DNA of 64,000 nt from positions 13,444,073 to 13,508,072 of the forward strand of contig CM038471.1 in the NCBI GenBank assembly GCA_021464415.1. Direction: 5' to 3'. This DNA is from Lonicera japonica. Lineage: Eukaryota > Streptophyta > Magnoliopsida > Dipsacales > Caprifoliaceae. Of the stretch, positions 1 to 12,467 are shown piece by piece. A program made the position numbers and the translations under genes. Below the pieces are notes generated by a model. That model saw only the letters and a program-made list of their open reading frames with translations. It was not told the DNA's origin and made no database searches. Within the stretch, counting starts at the first letter, position 1. Every line of letters starts with the position of its first letter.

Positions 1-788
1 TCTCTTTGATACATCTTGTTCGAGCAAGGTTGTTATAACTATTTTCTGTAATTGTAAATTGACTCATCTTATATGTTCTTTTACAAATATTTATAAGGAA
101 ATGCTCAGAACATAAATGTAATATCCTATTCGAGCAAGATTGCAAATGACCAAGAGAATATAAATGTAATAAATAAAATGTAACAGCAACAACTAATTTC
201 TCAAACGTGATAAGAAAATTAAAAGTAAAAGTAGATTTAGGTCCAAAAATCCCTCTTTTTCTAACATCTTTGTGTGAACCAACAATAGATCTAGGTTTCA
301 CAAATCCCTCTTTTTCTAATTTTCTAGGAAACAAAATCAAACCATAACTATTTTGTATATTTTTCAGTTTATGCACGAGGTGGAATGATGGCTGTGAGAA
401 TGAGATCTGATAGTGCTATCTTCATATTCAAGCTGGAAGGAGTGAGATTTATGGAGTGAAAGCGATGGAGTGAGATTGCTGGAGAGTGAGATCGATGGAG
501 GATGGGAATCATTTTTGAGGGAGGGTATAAGTGTGAGTGAAAGTGAGGTTAAGTCATCTAGGGTTTAAGATGGTTTATTTGTATACAAAATAAAACTACG
601 TCGTTTCACATAAAATTTGTGACTGCTTATCACAATCATAAACATAAAAAATTTGTGACTACCATTAGCAGTCACAGATTTTCAAAATGATGATAGTTTA
701 ACCTTTCTGACTGCAAACATGTGACTGCCATTGGCAGTCACAAATAGCGCGAGATGGTTAGTCACAAATCTGCTATTTTGGTGTAGTG
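1..788. mobile_element. CACTA (En/Spm-like) transposon, one terminal part
   Basis: The segment ends at 788 with a sequence that, read on the - strand, starts CACTACACCAAAATAGCAG, the classic CACTA terminus. Just inside it, at about 600-770, are several direct and inverted copies of a short motif around GTGACTGC / GCAGTCACAAAT. These are the subterminal repeats to which the transposase of this superfamily binds. No transposase reading frame is visible in the 788 bases, and the other terminus must lie left of the window. The 3-bp target duplication would be TCA at 789-791, but the partner copy is not available. The superfamily call is good; whether the copy is autonomous cannot be judged. Confidence 0.75.
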
Positions 789-1109
789 TCAGTGGGAACT
801 ATAAGAGTTTGGATAAGAAAATACATTTAGGAATACACATGCGACATAAGATTATGAAGGTAATTTGAACCATGTATATATATACTTATACTGTTTCTAC
901 ATAAATATAGATAGTACTCTTGTCAAAATAACTTGAAAAATATGTTATATGCAATGCATACCAAGTGCAGCCCTGTCCCCGAAGATACAATAAAGAATAT
1001 ATCGTCAAAAGCTAAGTAAATCATAATAATATAGTATATCATAAGAGAAATGTAGGCACTAATTTTATAACCGTCAATCTCATCTCAAATCAAACATTTA
1101 GGATTTACT

Positions 1110-1320
1110 CTACTGTGAACAGCGATCACGATCTAAGCCCCCAAGGCTAGGATATGTAGCCCCCGAGGCTGGGTCCCCCTGTGGACCACCTACATGGTAT
1201 AGGGTATGCCTCCTCGCAAGGTACCCCTATGGACCATAGAGTATGCTGCTCTCAAAGCGGGATTCTTCTACACGGACTAGGGTACGTAGCTGCCAAGGCG
1301 AAGTCGGGACCATAGTGCCA
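1110..1320. repeat. Degenerate GC-rich short tandem repeat
   Basis: Within strongly AT-rich DNA, this patch repeats variants of 'cccc(c/t)(g)tggacca', 'tagggtatg/tagggtacg' and 'ccaaggc/ctcgcaagg' at roughly 60-65 bp spacing, about three units. No reading frame spans it. It could be a decayed minisatellite or part of an old retrotransposon. Confidence 0.45.
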
Positions 1321-1364
1321 TACAAAACCAAAACGTTAATAGAAAGTATTCCCAAAGGCTGTAC

Positions 1365-1436
1365 TTATATATATATATGTTATATATAACATATATATAT
1401 ATGTTATATATAACATATATATATATATATATATAT
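1365..1436. repeat. AT-rich palindromic tract
   Basis: An (AT)n tract contains the self-complementary 12-mer GTTATATATAAC twice (1379-1390 and 1403-1414), flanked by alternating AT, so the whole tract can fold as a cruciform. It is a simple-sequence feature with no attached gene. Confidence 0.8.
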
Positions 1437-4400
1437 CTCCACTCATATCTTCCTACTAATTTTGCTTACCAACAGCGTATCTAGTTTCTCTATGTACACA
1501 TCGTTCAATCCATATACAAATTATATGTTCAACCAATATGTGTATGCGACAGGTAAATGGGTATAGTGACAACAACAATAGTTACAGCCTCATATGTATC
1601 TACATATATATATACATGGCATGCAAGAAACTAATATCCACTTCATGATCATATCCATGTAATACTTGAACATTCCAAAGAGTGAGCTAATAATCTACTT
1701 GTAATATGTTCTTGGCTCGATAGAATACCATCCGTAAAGCAATTAGCCTATTCAATAGCATATGCATCTCATGAATATAATCATCATGACTTTTGGAAGC
1801 GAAAACATGTATTAAACCCACAATTTGTCAAATGCATTACTAAGCTAGAGAACATAATAAAAACACCAAAATAGTGGGTCTCAACCAATTCATTGTATTA
1901 GTTTTCTAATGGCATGTATATATATTATCTACACAAAGTGAACCACGCATATACATATATAACTTCACCTCAAACACTAAATTTGTATAGCGCACTGTTC
2001 ATCATAATCCTATATAGTTCAAATCTTGCATAAACCTTCATTCTTTATATTATAAAGTATTAAGTATATACGCATATAACCATAAACTGTGTATACGCGC
2101 ATACGCGCTAATGGGTATCACTTAGGGCTTATGATATTCTAATATATCTCGAGATTCATTTGATATAGCACGAAACTACAATAAAAACATGTTTAACTCA
2201 AAAGAAATAATAAATAAATTTTAACTCAAAACCCCCATGTATGCATATATCAACATGGTCATGAAGAAAATTTCCAATTTTCAATTGATAGGAAAGATGT
2301 AACACATAATAGCTGAAAAAAAGTTTGAATAATAGTATTCCCACCTTAATCGAGCTAAATTTTAAAGCTTTGAACAATGAATTGAGTTGAACTACTTGTA
2401 ATTGCAAAATCTCCAATTTTAAAGCTTAAAAACCTAGCAATGGAGGAAGGAGCTTAGTGAAGAAGATGGAAATGATGATGATAATGATGATTTTGTGTAG
2501 GGTAAAGAAGGATGGAGATCCCTCCCCTTAACCCCTCATATGCGAGCTCTCACATCTCTCCAGCTATTTCTAATGGTGTGGGGTTGAATGGGGATGAAAG
2601 GAGGAAGAATGGTGAATAAAAAAGGCAAGGAGAAATGGTTAAACCCCCTCTAATCGATCAAAGGCCCCATTTTTTGAAGCTCTATTCGTAATTTGATTAT
2701 AACTTTTTGCTCGGAACTCCGATTGGGGTGATCTATATATCAATGGAAAGGTAATTCAAAGATATACAGCTTCACAAGAGAAAATTTCTCAAAATTCTTG
2801 ATGGATTAATTCCAAAAATCCATAAAAGACAGCAATCTGCAATAATGTTACCAATAAGACCAATTATTGTAATTGGCTCACTTCGCACGTCGTTTTGACC
2901 AACGAGAAACAAGAATTGATTTTCGATCAAAATACAAAAGTTGTAGAATGGATCAAAACCTAAAGTTATGATCAACTAGGGACTCATTTGGACTTTGTAT
3001 GAGAGAGTTATGGCCTCTCAAAGTTGGCCAAAAACTCATTTCGACAAAAGTTTAATTTTTCACCGTTAGCCACCAACTTCAACCATGTCTTCCTAAAATG
3101 CGTTCCAACCATTCTTGCATACTTCATATTTTTAAAATAACTTGTTAGAAGTATTGGATCAACTACGGAGGTTCCAGAATGAAAATCGGCTCCTCCATCG
3201 AAGTTTTGGCCTTAAACAGGCTTAAGAGAGCAATTTGCTCATAAATGAAATACAAGGCGTTACAGCTTGGGTTAATTTAATAAAACCATCAGGTCACCTT
3301 TTCTGAGTATTTTCAAATCACAAATATTAAGTTTTGTTCTCTTCAACCTAAAATATCTTACCTATCTGTCATATTTATACCTACCTTTCACCCCTCTCTC
3401 TCCTTACCCATCTCTTCTGCATTTTCTCCTCCAGCAAACTCCTCTATGAAATTTCAAACCATAAGAGAAAAAATAAGTTATCTTGCATTTTCTCCCCTTA
3501 TTAGACTCCTCTCCAAATTTTCAAACCTTAAGATAAAAAATAAATTATCAAGCCCATTTATCTATCTCTTTAAATTATCAATTTAAAAAATAAAATGGGT
3601 GGAAATTTTCAAAATCGAAAACCTCATTAAAAAAAAGCAAAGAATGAGATGACATGAAAGAAAAATAAAATAACCTGCTATTGATTTAGTGCCTGACGTT
3701 GAGGCAATATTGGATCGTTGCTTAGCTGACGGGAGGGGCATTGTCATTGCGTTAGTGGAATCGAAAAGGATGCGCCACAGCTGGACTATTAGGTCTATTG
3801 GGTTTGGTAGCGGTTGTGGTGGCATGGCTAGACTGCGATTGACCTGGATAGTTGACCTACGGCAGGGTAATAGCTGCGATGGAGGTCCCATTATGGTTAA
3901 GGGCTAGTTGAAAGGGTTAGTTTCCATGAAACTAAGTGAGAGTTTGAAAGAGAGACAAAGTTACCCAAAGTTAAAAAATGTTTTTTATTTAAAGATATTT
4001 AAAATGGACAAAACTAAAAGAGCAAGTAAAATAGCAACTATAAATAAATGAAAATCTACAAATAAAGTGGACCCTTGGATTTATTTGAGACAATTGTGGC
4101 ATTTAGATTGTAAAATTTAGAAGTCAAATCAGTGAACAATATTTTCTTGATTTGTATTATAGATTTTGCCTTCTTTAATAAACTTAATTACATTCTTATC
4201 CCCGAGGTTTTAAGACTTTGCAAAACCAACCGCAAAATTTATATCTACATAACAGCCTTTATATTATTATACCTATAAAAAAAATCTAAAATTCCTGTGG
4301 GGGATTAAGCGCCCTCCCCCTCCCCACACCACCTTCAACAGTGGATTTGGGTGTGTTTTGGATTTTTTATTTTTTTTAAACAGTGTAATTATCAAAATTT

Positions 4401-4920
4401 ATTAGATGGACGTGGTAGTTTTCATCTTAATTCGGTAAAACACAATACATTTTTATTTTTATTTTATTAAATTGTTTTGAATTTAATTTTGATCATTTTT
4501 CATTATTTTCACATAGTTTAAATATTAAACTATGCGAAAGTAATGAAAAACAAATGTATTATGTTTTAGTGAATTAAAATTAAATAATTAATTCAAAGTC
4601 CTATAAATTGTGTATTTTTACACCTATGGAACTATAATTTAAAAAATAAAAAAATATATATATTAATAACAATGGGAAAGAAAATGATAAAGGAAATCAA
4701 AGATTAAAAAAATTGCAAAAAAAAATGAGGACTTTAAAAAGGAAAGGAATTTAAAAAAAGAAAAGAAAGATATATCAATAACAATGGAAGAAGTAAATTA
4801 AATTAGAGATAATAAAAAAGAAAAGAAAAGATTAAAAAAATGTTTATTGCAATTAAAAGGAAATGCCGATTTTTTTTATATATAAAAATAAGAAGTGTGA
4901 GTTGGTCTCATGGTTTTTAG

Positions 4921-7900
4921 TGGGGTGGTCGCGGTTCAGTTACCGAACCGATCTAAACGGTATTCATAATTGAAACCGAACTGGCAAGATCGATAAACCG
5001 AAGTTTTTGGTTGGTTTAATCGGTAATCTTTATAAACCGACCAATACATTTTTTTACAAAATCTGGACAAATTCTTAAAATCCCAGCAAACTAATACACT
5101 TTTGACCAATTTATCAAAGATCACTGTAGAAGGCTAAAAGCACATTTCATTGAATAAATCAATAAATCCATAAAGGTAGTATAATTGTATAAGGCTATAA
5201 GCATAACTAAATTTAAGTCTTTCAGATAATACAAGGCTATAAGTAAAAGCGATGCACAATTGCACAGGAAGCAAATGACAGTGACACCGACTTCTTTTTC
5301 CCATTTTCTGCATATCCACCATTCACCAACATATACAATTCTAATATCTATAATAATATTGGATTAGCTTATTAGATATAAAATAATTCACATAATCACA
5401 TTAGGCATTACCAGTTCAGCACACTAGCACCAAACCAGGCAACTAACAAGTCCAACAGTGCAGTAGGCAACCCATCAGTCCAACACCCAACAGTCTAGCA
5501 CTAGCAGCAGACCAGTAGTGCAGTAGCAAAGCAATGGTACTGCAACACCCACTGACCCACCTGCATAGCAGCATATCTAGAGTGTAGAAGCACCAAAAAG
5601 TCCAAAACTAAATAATGAAAACAAAATAATTAACTAATTAAGCTTACGTAATAAGCAGCATTAAGTATTTAACTAATTAAGTAGCAATATGCCAACAAGC
5701 CTAAATAAATAAAAACACAACAACACAAAAGTCAAAAGACAACATGCCAATTGCCAATAGAAATAAACAAAACAAAAGCCAAGTGCTAAATAACTAATGA
5801 CAACCCCTCCTCTTTGTGATTTGAGCTGATTTTGGAATTGGAGGATATGGAGGATATGGAGCCGGGTGAGGTGGTGGTTGAACTTGAGCTGATTTTGACT
5901 TTCAAAATCTCTAACTCAAAGTTGAACTTTACCCACTTCAAGACATAAAACAAACATTAGTTAGTAGTAATTCGGTAATTAACCATTAAAAAATAGTACA
6001 ATTTTACTTATTGAATTATTGAAAGTTAAAAGAAGTAAATAACATATACTAACTTCAACCTCTTCAAGTTCTTTGTAGAACTCAATTTTTTCTTCCGTAG
6101 ACTCTTTGTAGAATTTAAATTCTTCACCTCTAAGCCAACCGCTACTACACACTAATGCCTCAACCATTTTAGGCGTTAAGGAAGCCCCAAACAGATCAAT
6201 AACCCTCTCACCAAAGTTAAAAGCATTTTCACTAACTACGGTAGGATTAGGAAGAGCAAACATATCTCTAGCAATCTACAAAAATTCGCTTTCCACCACT
6301 CCAAGAGATTGAACTCATCATTGTTTGGGTTTTTAAAGGGGTCGTTCAAGTATTTATCAACTTCGTTTGTTATCTCCATACATTATAATGCCTTACTTTA
6401 TTCATATGTGTTGCATTCGAAACATTGCTTCCACGTTATCTTCATCTTGCACTACGCTAGAATCATCCACCACAAAAACCTATCTTGGTCTTTCTTCCAC
6501 GTTTCATTTCTTATACGCCCTAACCAATTCATTGATTTGCTCAATTTTGGAAACACCAACCTCAATTTTTTCCAACCCCAATACAATCATGTCAAACTTA
6601 TATCTTGGATCAAGTGCTTGGGCTACAAGGATAATTGAACACATAATTAATTGAACCCCAGTACTTATCAAACTTCATCTTCATGTAATAAGCCATATTT
6701 TGTAAAGTTGGATTTTGAAAATCCCTTAGTTTATTTTCAATCTCTATTTGCAAAGTCACACAGTTAATAAAATTAGATTTGATGCTGGAGTTTTGGTTAG
6801 TTTAATGGTGGCATCATAAAATTTCTTGAAGAAGTGGGTAAAGCTCATCGCTTTTGCCTATTCCTCTTCCACCAGAGGACCCTTATTCTTTGTTTGAACA
6901 TTCTTCCCATCAATCTCTCTACTCACCAATTCTTTAAAGTATGCTTCAAATGTTCATTTTCTTCCGCTATCTTAACAAGCACGTCCTTATACTTGAATGT
7001 ACTACTAAGCATCCCATGTGTTGCATTCCACCTAGTAACAACATCCATAGATATAGTTGTCATCTTATCCAACTTCTCCAAGCTTGCAACCAACCTAAAC
7101 ATATACAATCTAGCTGGGGAAGAGTGAATAAACCTCATATAATTTCGTATGCCATCTATTGATGAAATGAGGTCTTTCATTCCACCTTTGACAATCAAAT
7201 TAATGATGTGACATGCACATCTCATGTGTAAGTGAATGCCATCAAGCAAAATAGTACCACAACTCTTAAGCATTCTCTTAATATAATAAACATCTTTATC
7301 ATTAGTACTAGCACTGACATTATCGATGGTAATGCTAAATACTTTTTTAATGCCCTAATCACTCAAACGCCCATCTAGAAGCCTCCATATGTCCTCACCT
7401 TTATGAGATGTGATCTCGATAAAGTTAATGATCCTCTTATGTAAATTCCACTCATTATCCAATAAATGAGCAGTCACTACCATGTAATTGATATTTTGAA
7501 TTGAGGTCCAAGTATCAGTGGTGATACTTACCTTCAAATCACCTATCATACTCATAATCTTTGCCTTCTCCGTCAGAAACAAATCCTAAACCCCTTTTGC
7601 AACTAGCTTCTTACTAGGTATCCTAAATTTAGGTTAAAGGTCATTGATAAAAGCCTTGATCAAATTACCCATTCCACACATTTCCTGTGAAATCTGTCTT
7701 GATCAAATTTGTGAGTAAGCATCGGACCCCTAAAGCTATCTTGTGTGAGCATTGCTTGACTTAAATCATGGTCCTTATAAAGACCATTGCCCTCATATTT
7801 CTTTAAATGATTTCTAATACTGGTTGACCTATTTCTCTTAGGATTAGTAGGCATTTCATGTTTACATATATTGCAAATAGCAATATAATCCTTTTCCCCA

Positions 7901-9183
7901 ACCTCGTCCACAAATTCCTTCTTAGTCACACACGACCACACGTTACTTGTTTTCCTTTTATTACCCCCGCGTGGCTTACTAGTTACAACCAATGCTTCAA
8001 TTTGCACACCATGATCATATTATGTTTCTTCATTATTGGAATTAGTTTTTGTTTTGGGATTAGTTCGGGGAAGAGGAGGAATATTTGTATTAGGGCATGA
8101 TAAAAGAAAAGTAGGAGTACGTGTACTTTTAGTAGCGGATTGGCTATCCATCTTGAAAATACGAAACCAACACATAAAAATTAGAATTAAGAATTTAGAA
8201 GTAAACAAAATTAATATATCAAAACAGAGAGCTGCCATGCTAATTCTATCTTTAGTAGTTAATACCAATTACTAATTTTCATTATTTAAAAAAAATCAAT
8301 TTTAACACTAGGAAATGCAATTTTTGCTTCAACTAAAAACTCGCTCTAGTTACTTTTCATTCTAAAAACGTATCTCTGCTTAATTGCAGATTGCTTATGC
8401 ATTCAATTTCGTAAAAAGTAAACGTATGGGCATTTAATCATTATTTATGTTATTATCTTCAAAAAAGTATATAAGTATTAATGTGTGTGGCAGGCTGGTA
8501 ATGTGGTTGTGTGCTTGGGAACTCAAAGTTAAATTCAAAGGCTTTCCTCATCTCATGCTTATCACTATCTTTAAACATTTAATTAAGCAACAAAAAAGCC
8601 AAAAGCATCCATGAGAATTGTACTCGGATTAATTTGAGCTCAGCCCAATAATTTTTGATCGAACTATGCACTTTATAAACCCCTAATTTATAACTTAATT
8701 TGATGTTTGAACCCTAATTTTTAACCCTAAATGAACAAATTACTCATTGATTATATTAATCTACTTCATAAATAAAACAAGGAACTGGAAGAATGAAAAA
8801 AATCTGACGTACCGGAGGATTTCCAATGGAGCAAGTGAGGAATCGAGGAAGTGAAGATGAAGTGAAGAGCACTAGAGTTTGGATGTTGGGATGAAGAGGA
8901 GGACGGAGGAGGTGAGAAATCTAGGAGTCAGGGTATGAAGTTAAAGGAGGAGGATGGAGGAGCACTAGAGGTTTCAATTTGAGAGTTTTGTGTCGGTGTG
9001 AGTGTTGTGTGAGACTGTAAGGGTGCGAGTCTGTGTCTGTGGGTCTTAATGCATTGATTATTGAGTGTGAAAAATATTATAAATGCTTGATCAGTCAGTT
9101 TTCATTACTAAAATTGTTGTTGCTTAAGTATTGGTCGGTCAGTCAGTAATCGATTAGTTTTCGGTTTCAAATTGCTACCCCTA
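4921..9183 (-). mobile_element. hAT transposon 1, complete but defective
   Basis: The element is bounded by identical 8-bp target duplications GTTTTTAG at 4913-4920 and 9184-9191. Eight bases is the duplication length of the hAT superfamily. The termini are imperfect inverted repeats: TGGGGTGGTC at the left, and TAGGGGTAGC read inward from the right. Subterminal regions on both sides are rich in CGGTT/AACCG motifs, as in many plant hAT elements. The 4,263-bp interior carries a decayed transposase on the - strand. An identical duplication on both sides shows the boundaries are right. Confidence 0.9.
5979..8151 (-). pseudogene. hAT transposase (BED finger, hAT core, C-terminal dimerisation), broken
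   Basis: The transposase would have cut and pasted the host hAT element. Reading the - strand from a likely ATG at 8149-8151: a low-complexity leader; a BED-type zinc finger (7860-7950) with the aromatic W, a CNIC pair and a later histidine; a core segment with TDTWTS and NYMVVTAHLLD (7440-7520); HMRCACHIINLIV and VVTRWNATH segments (7000-7240); and a C-terminal dimerisation segment (6100-6263). Breaks visible include an in-frame TAA at 8020-8022, a shift of frame near 7676 followed by stops, and a TAG at 7355-7357 where the family normally has tryptophan (the frame resumes directly after it). Further shifts lie between 6923 and 6263. It cannot make a working enzyme. Confidence 0.85.
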
Positions 9184-9335
9184 GTTTTTAGCTTAAAAAT
9201 GTGAGACCTTCTCACTATTTAAGTTTCGCCCATTTACTCAATTAAGATAAAAATTGCCCATCCACCTAATAAAGTTTGATAACTACCCTATCTTAAAAAA
9301 AATCCTCTTTTGTTTTGTGTATGAGTAGATATGGC

Positions 9336-10292
9336 TAGGGGTGTTCACGGGTCGGTCAACCAACCCATTGGCTTTGATGACACACCAAACCGTCATTGTC
9401 GGTCCCAATAAAATACAACCCAACTATTAGACTGAATAGGAGAAACCCATCAGTTTTGGGCCATATCAATTTCGGTCGGTCCTCGGTTGATCCTCGGTTG
9501 GTCCTCGGTCGGTCCTCAGTTTATATGGTAAATCAATGGAACAATGTCAATATACAAATCTACAAGCTTTTTACATAACAATCCCACACATATATTCACA
9601 AAACTTTTGTATAAATCTGAAGAAAATTAAATTAATCTATAGATTTGAAAAAAAATGGAGCAAAATCTATATATTAATTTATGCATGTACATAAAAAGAG
9701 GAGAACTTATCTTGAAAATCACAAATCGATTATGTTTGAATCACCAGTTGAAACACATCAATTTGCGCCATTAATGACTGTGGACTGTTAGCCTAGATTT
9801 TACCCATTTGCTGTTGATTTTTTCTTTCCTTTTGCGTGGTGCCTTTTTCTTAAGAGCGACATTAAAGGGATGTGGGTTTTAACTTGAGAAAGGAATATAT
9901 AAATCGTAAGGGATACTACAATGGGTTTTAATTCGAGAGAGGAAGATGGATTAAAAGTTTCTTAGATAAAGAAACTAAAGTGGGTCTCATCCAATTTTAG
10001 GAGGAAATGTTTATTTTTTTAGTTAGTCGTTGATTGGCTTTCCATCAACGGCCGGTATCACATTAAAAGTAATCTATATGAAGGAAGATACACCAATCAG
10101 AAAATGTAACTACATATGTGTTATTCGATCGATTTGATTTTATCCCTTTTTTTGAAGATAACCGAGGACCGAACTAAAGGTCTTTGGTCCAACAACTTTA
10201 AAACGTGAGAGGACTGTATTATAAATAAAACCTGGCAAATCAATTCGGTTCAGTCGATCTAATTAGTCCGGTTCAGTTTTTGCACACCCCTA
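9336..10292. mobile_element. Non-autonomous hAT element
   Basis: A 957-bp segment bounded by identical 8-bp duplications GATATGGC (9328-9335 and 10293-10300). The termini are inverted repeats: TAGGGGTGTTCAC at the left, and TAGGGGTGTGCAA read inward from the right. The interior has CGGTC-type repeats near the left end (9470-9520) and no coding sequence. It is a deletion derivative or MITE-like member of the hAT superfamily, needing a transposase supplied elsewhere. It lies only 145 bp from hAT 1 and 38 bp from the gypsy element. Confidence 0.9.
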
Positions 10293-10332
10293 GATATGGC
10301 ATTGATTTTAATGTGATTTCTTATCACATTGC

Positions 10333-10337
10333 AATAT
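10333..10337. repeat. Left target-site duplication of the Ogre/Tat-like element
   Basis: AATAT here matches AATAT at 27505-27509 just outside the opposite LTR. Five base pairs is the usual duplication length for plant gypsy elements. Confidence 0.75.
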
Positions 10338-12467
10338 TGCGAGAACCCGCATTTTCATCGCCAAAGTTCTCGTGGGTGGCGATTCCGTTTTGTTTTTAAA
10401 AGAAGAAAAGATTTTTGAAAAGTGTCAAAGTTGCCAGTTGTTTTACTAAACAAACCAAAGATTCCTGTAAAAGTTACATACTTATGGACTAAATATCCTC
10501 TTATGCACAATGTATGCGAAACCAGTTGATTCGAAAGGTTCGGGGAATAAGTTACAAACCGGGAAGGTGTTAGGCATCCAATTTGCCCTTTCGGTCTCTA
10601 AGTAGGATATGCGTGGAATTATAATAGAACATTCGCATGCTTGTTAATATTATTGCGTATCAGTCCATAATTTTAGAAAAATGGGATTTTGGGGTGGGGA
10701 TGGAAACCATGTGCTTCGTATTTCACCATTTGATTTTAGAAATCAGTGTTTGTGTGGTTTTAAAGATGATTTTAATAATGGTAGATAACAAAACTGGTGC
10801 TTTTGTGAAGATTTAGGGCTTTTCGGAAGCTAATTCGATTTGGAATCGAATATTCGGTAATCCTCGAGATTTGTTCGTCAGCATTGTACAATAATTTAAT
10901 AATTTAAACTGGCATTGACAAATTCAATACTCTCATATTGGATATTTAGGTACGCCTCGCGATTTATAGATTAAACCAGGTACAAACGCTTGTTGATCCC
11001 TTTGTAAACCGAAACTGATAAAACCGTAATTTTATAAAATTGATATATAAAATAAGTTTAAAATGGTTTCAGCTCATTCTACGCCTTTGGTTTTGAAAAT
11101 GGGGTTTAGATATGAAATCTGGATTGATTTTGAGATAAACAGCAATTTCTACATGCAGTTGATCTATTATAACTGATAAAATAAAGACAGATAAAAAATT
11201 AAAGTCGGACTGAGATAAAAAATACATGTGAGCCTTGAAAATAGTAGAATACTATTTCATAACACTGTTCCCGAATTCCAAGAGTTGATTGATGCCTCAA
11301 ATGGGATATGTGCAAGTGTATTTATATCTGTAGAATTATTAATGGGTTAGGCTTGGAATTGTTTATCCACTATGTGTCCGTTGACAAACCCTATCTTTCA
11401 TGCGACAATTTTTGCAATTATGGCTAAACGAAATATCGGATTGATATAATTTTTTAACATGTTGTTATCCATGATAAAACCTACCTACTGACTAAATTTA
11501 AAAAAAAAATCACATCAAGAAGGCATCTGTTTGATGTCCCGAGCTGAATTTCTGAGTTTTTGAATTCCTGGAGATACGGCTTTCAGATCGAGATGATTTT
11601 TGAGTATATTACTCCCCGTATTATTTTCTAACTCTTCACAAGATTTCAGGATGACCAGAGGTCGAAAAGTATCAATACACAAAAAACGGCGAAATCAGCT
11701 TGAAAAATGTTTGTCCGCGGACAAAGTATATGATTTGTCTTGTGGATAGGGGTATTTTCGATTTCGATCGGGGTAGAGATTAGGGTACCCCAAACCCTCC
11801 CCAAACTTTATAGTTTGGTTTCAGTTTTCAAAACTATGGAAGCCAAACCCTGCCCAAATTATTCGATTTCGGTCCGATTCGGTCTCATTCGATTTTTTTA
11901 TATTGCTAAAACTTTTGTTAAAAACTACACTAAAAAAAAACACTAATTAACTCTACATTATATTGTTCAAAAAATTTCTATTTGAAACTGTTAAAAAACA
12001 GCCCACAAAATAGCTTAAAATCTAAAAAAAAACAGTTCATAACAGCTCAAAATCTACTCTAACATCTGGAAAAAAAAACAGTACAAAAACAGTCCATGAA
12101 AGAGCTCGAAAAGAGCTCAAAAACTACACAAAAACTGCCCAGAATTATAATTAAAAATAGTCCATAAATTCTTCAAAAGTCTAATAAAGCATTTCACAAA
12201 CTTTTAAAACAATCCACAACAAAATAGTTTACAAACAACCCATGAATTATCAAAACATTCAAAAAAAAAAGTCCATAAAACAATCTAAAAATCAATAATG
12301 ATAAGGCATCATCTTTAGTCTTTAACTTCTACCATTTGCATCTCCTTATCTTCTACCCTTTGTCGGTAACATGATATTCTTTGACATGTCTATATTAAAA
12401 AAAGTACATAATAATTAATGGATTATAAGATTAAAAATAGAAACAATTTGAAATCAAGTAAACTAAT

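Larger units (their letters stand above)
789..4912. other. Non-coding transposon-derived flank, no gene seen
   Basis: About 4.1 kb without a supportable gene. The longest open stretches (around 3583-3907, on both strands) resemble no family I know and have no start context. A GC-richer patch at 1110-1320 holds degenerate units built around 'tggacca..tagggta'. Positions 1365-1436 are an alternating AT tract with palindromes. The stretch 2670-3260 is unique-looking and resembles LTR or other retroelement-derived DNA, but I found no paired copy in the window and leave it unclassified. Confidence 0.5.

Noticed and set aside
3583..3907. Overlapping open frames of 72 and 102 codons
   Set aside because: No recognisable motif, opposite strands equally open, and the surroundings look like repeat DNA. 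Probably chance.
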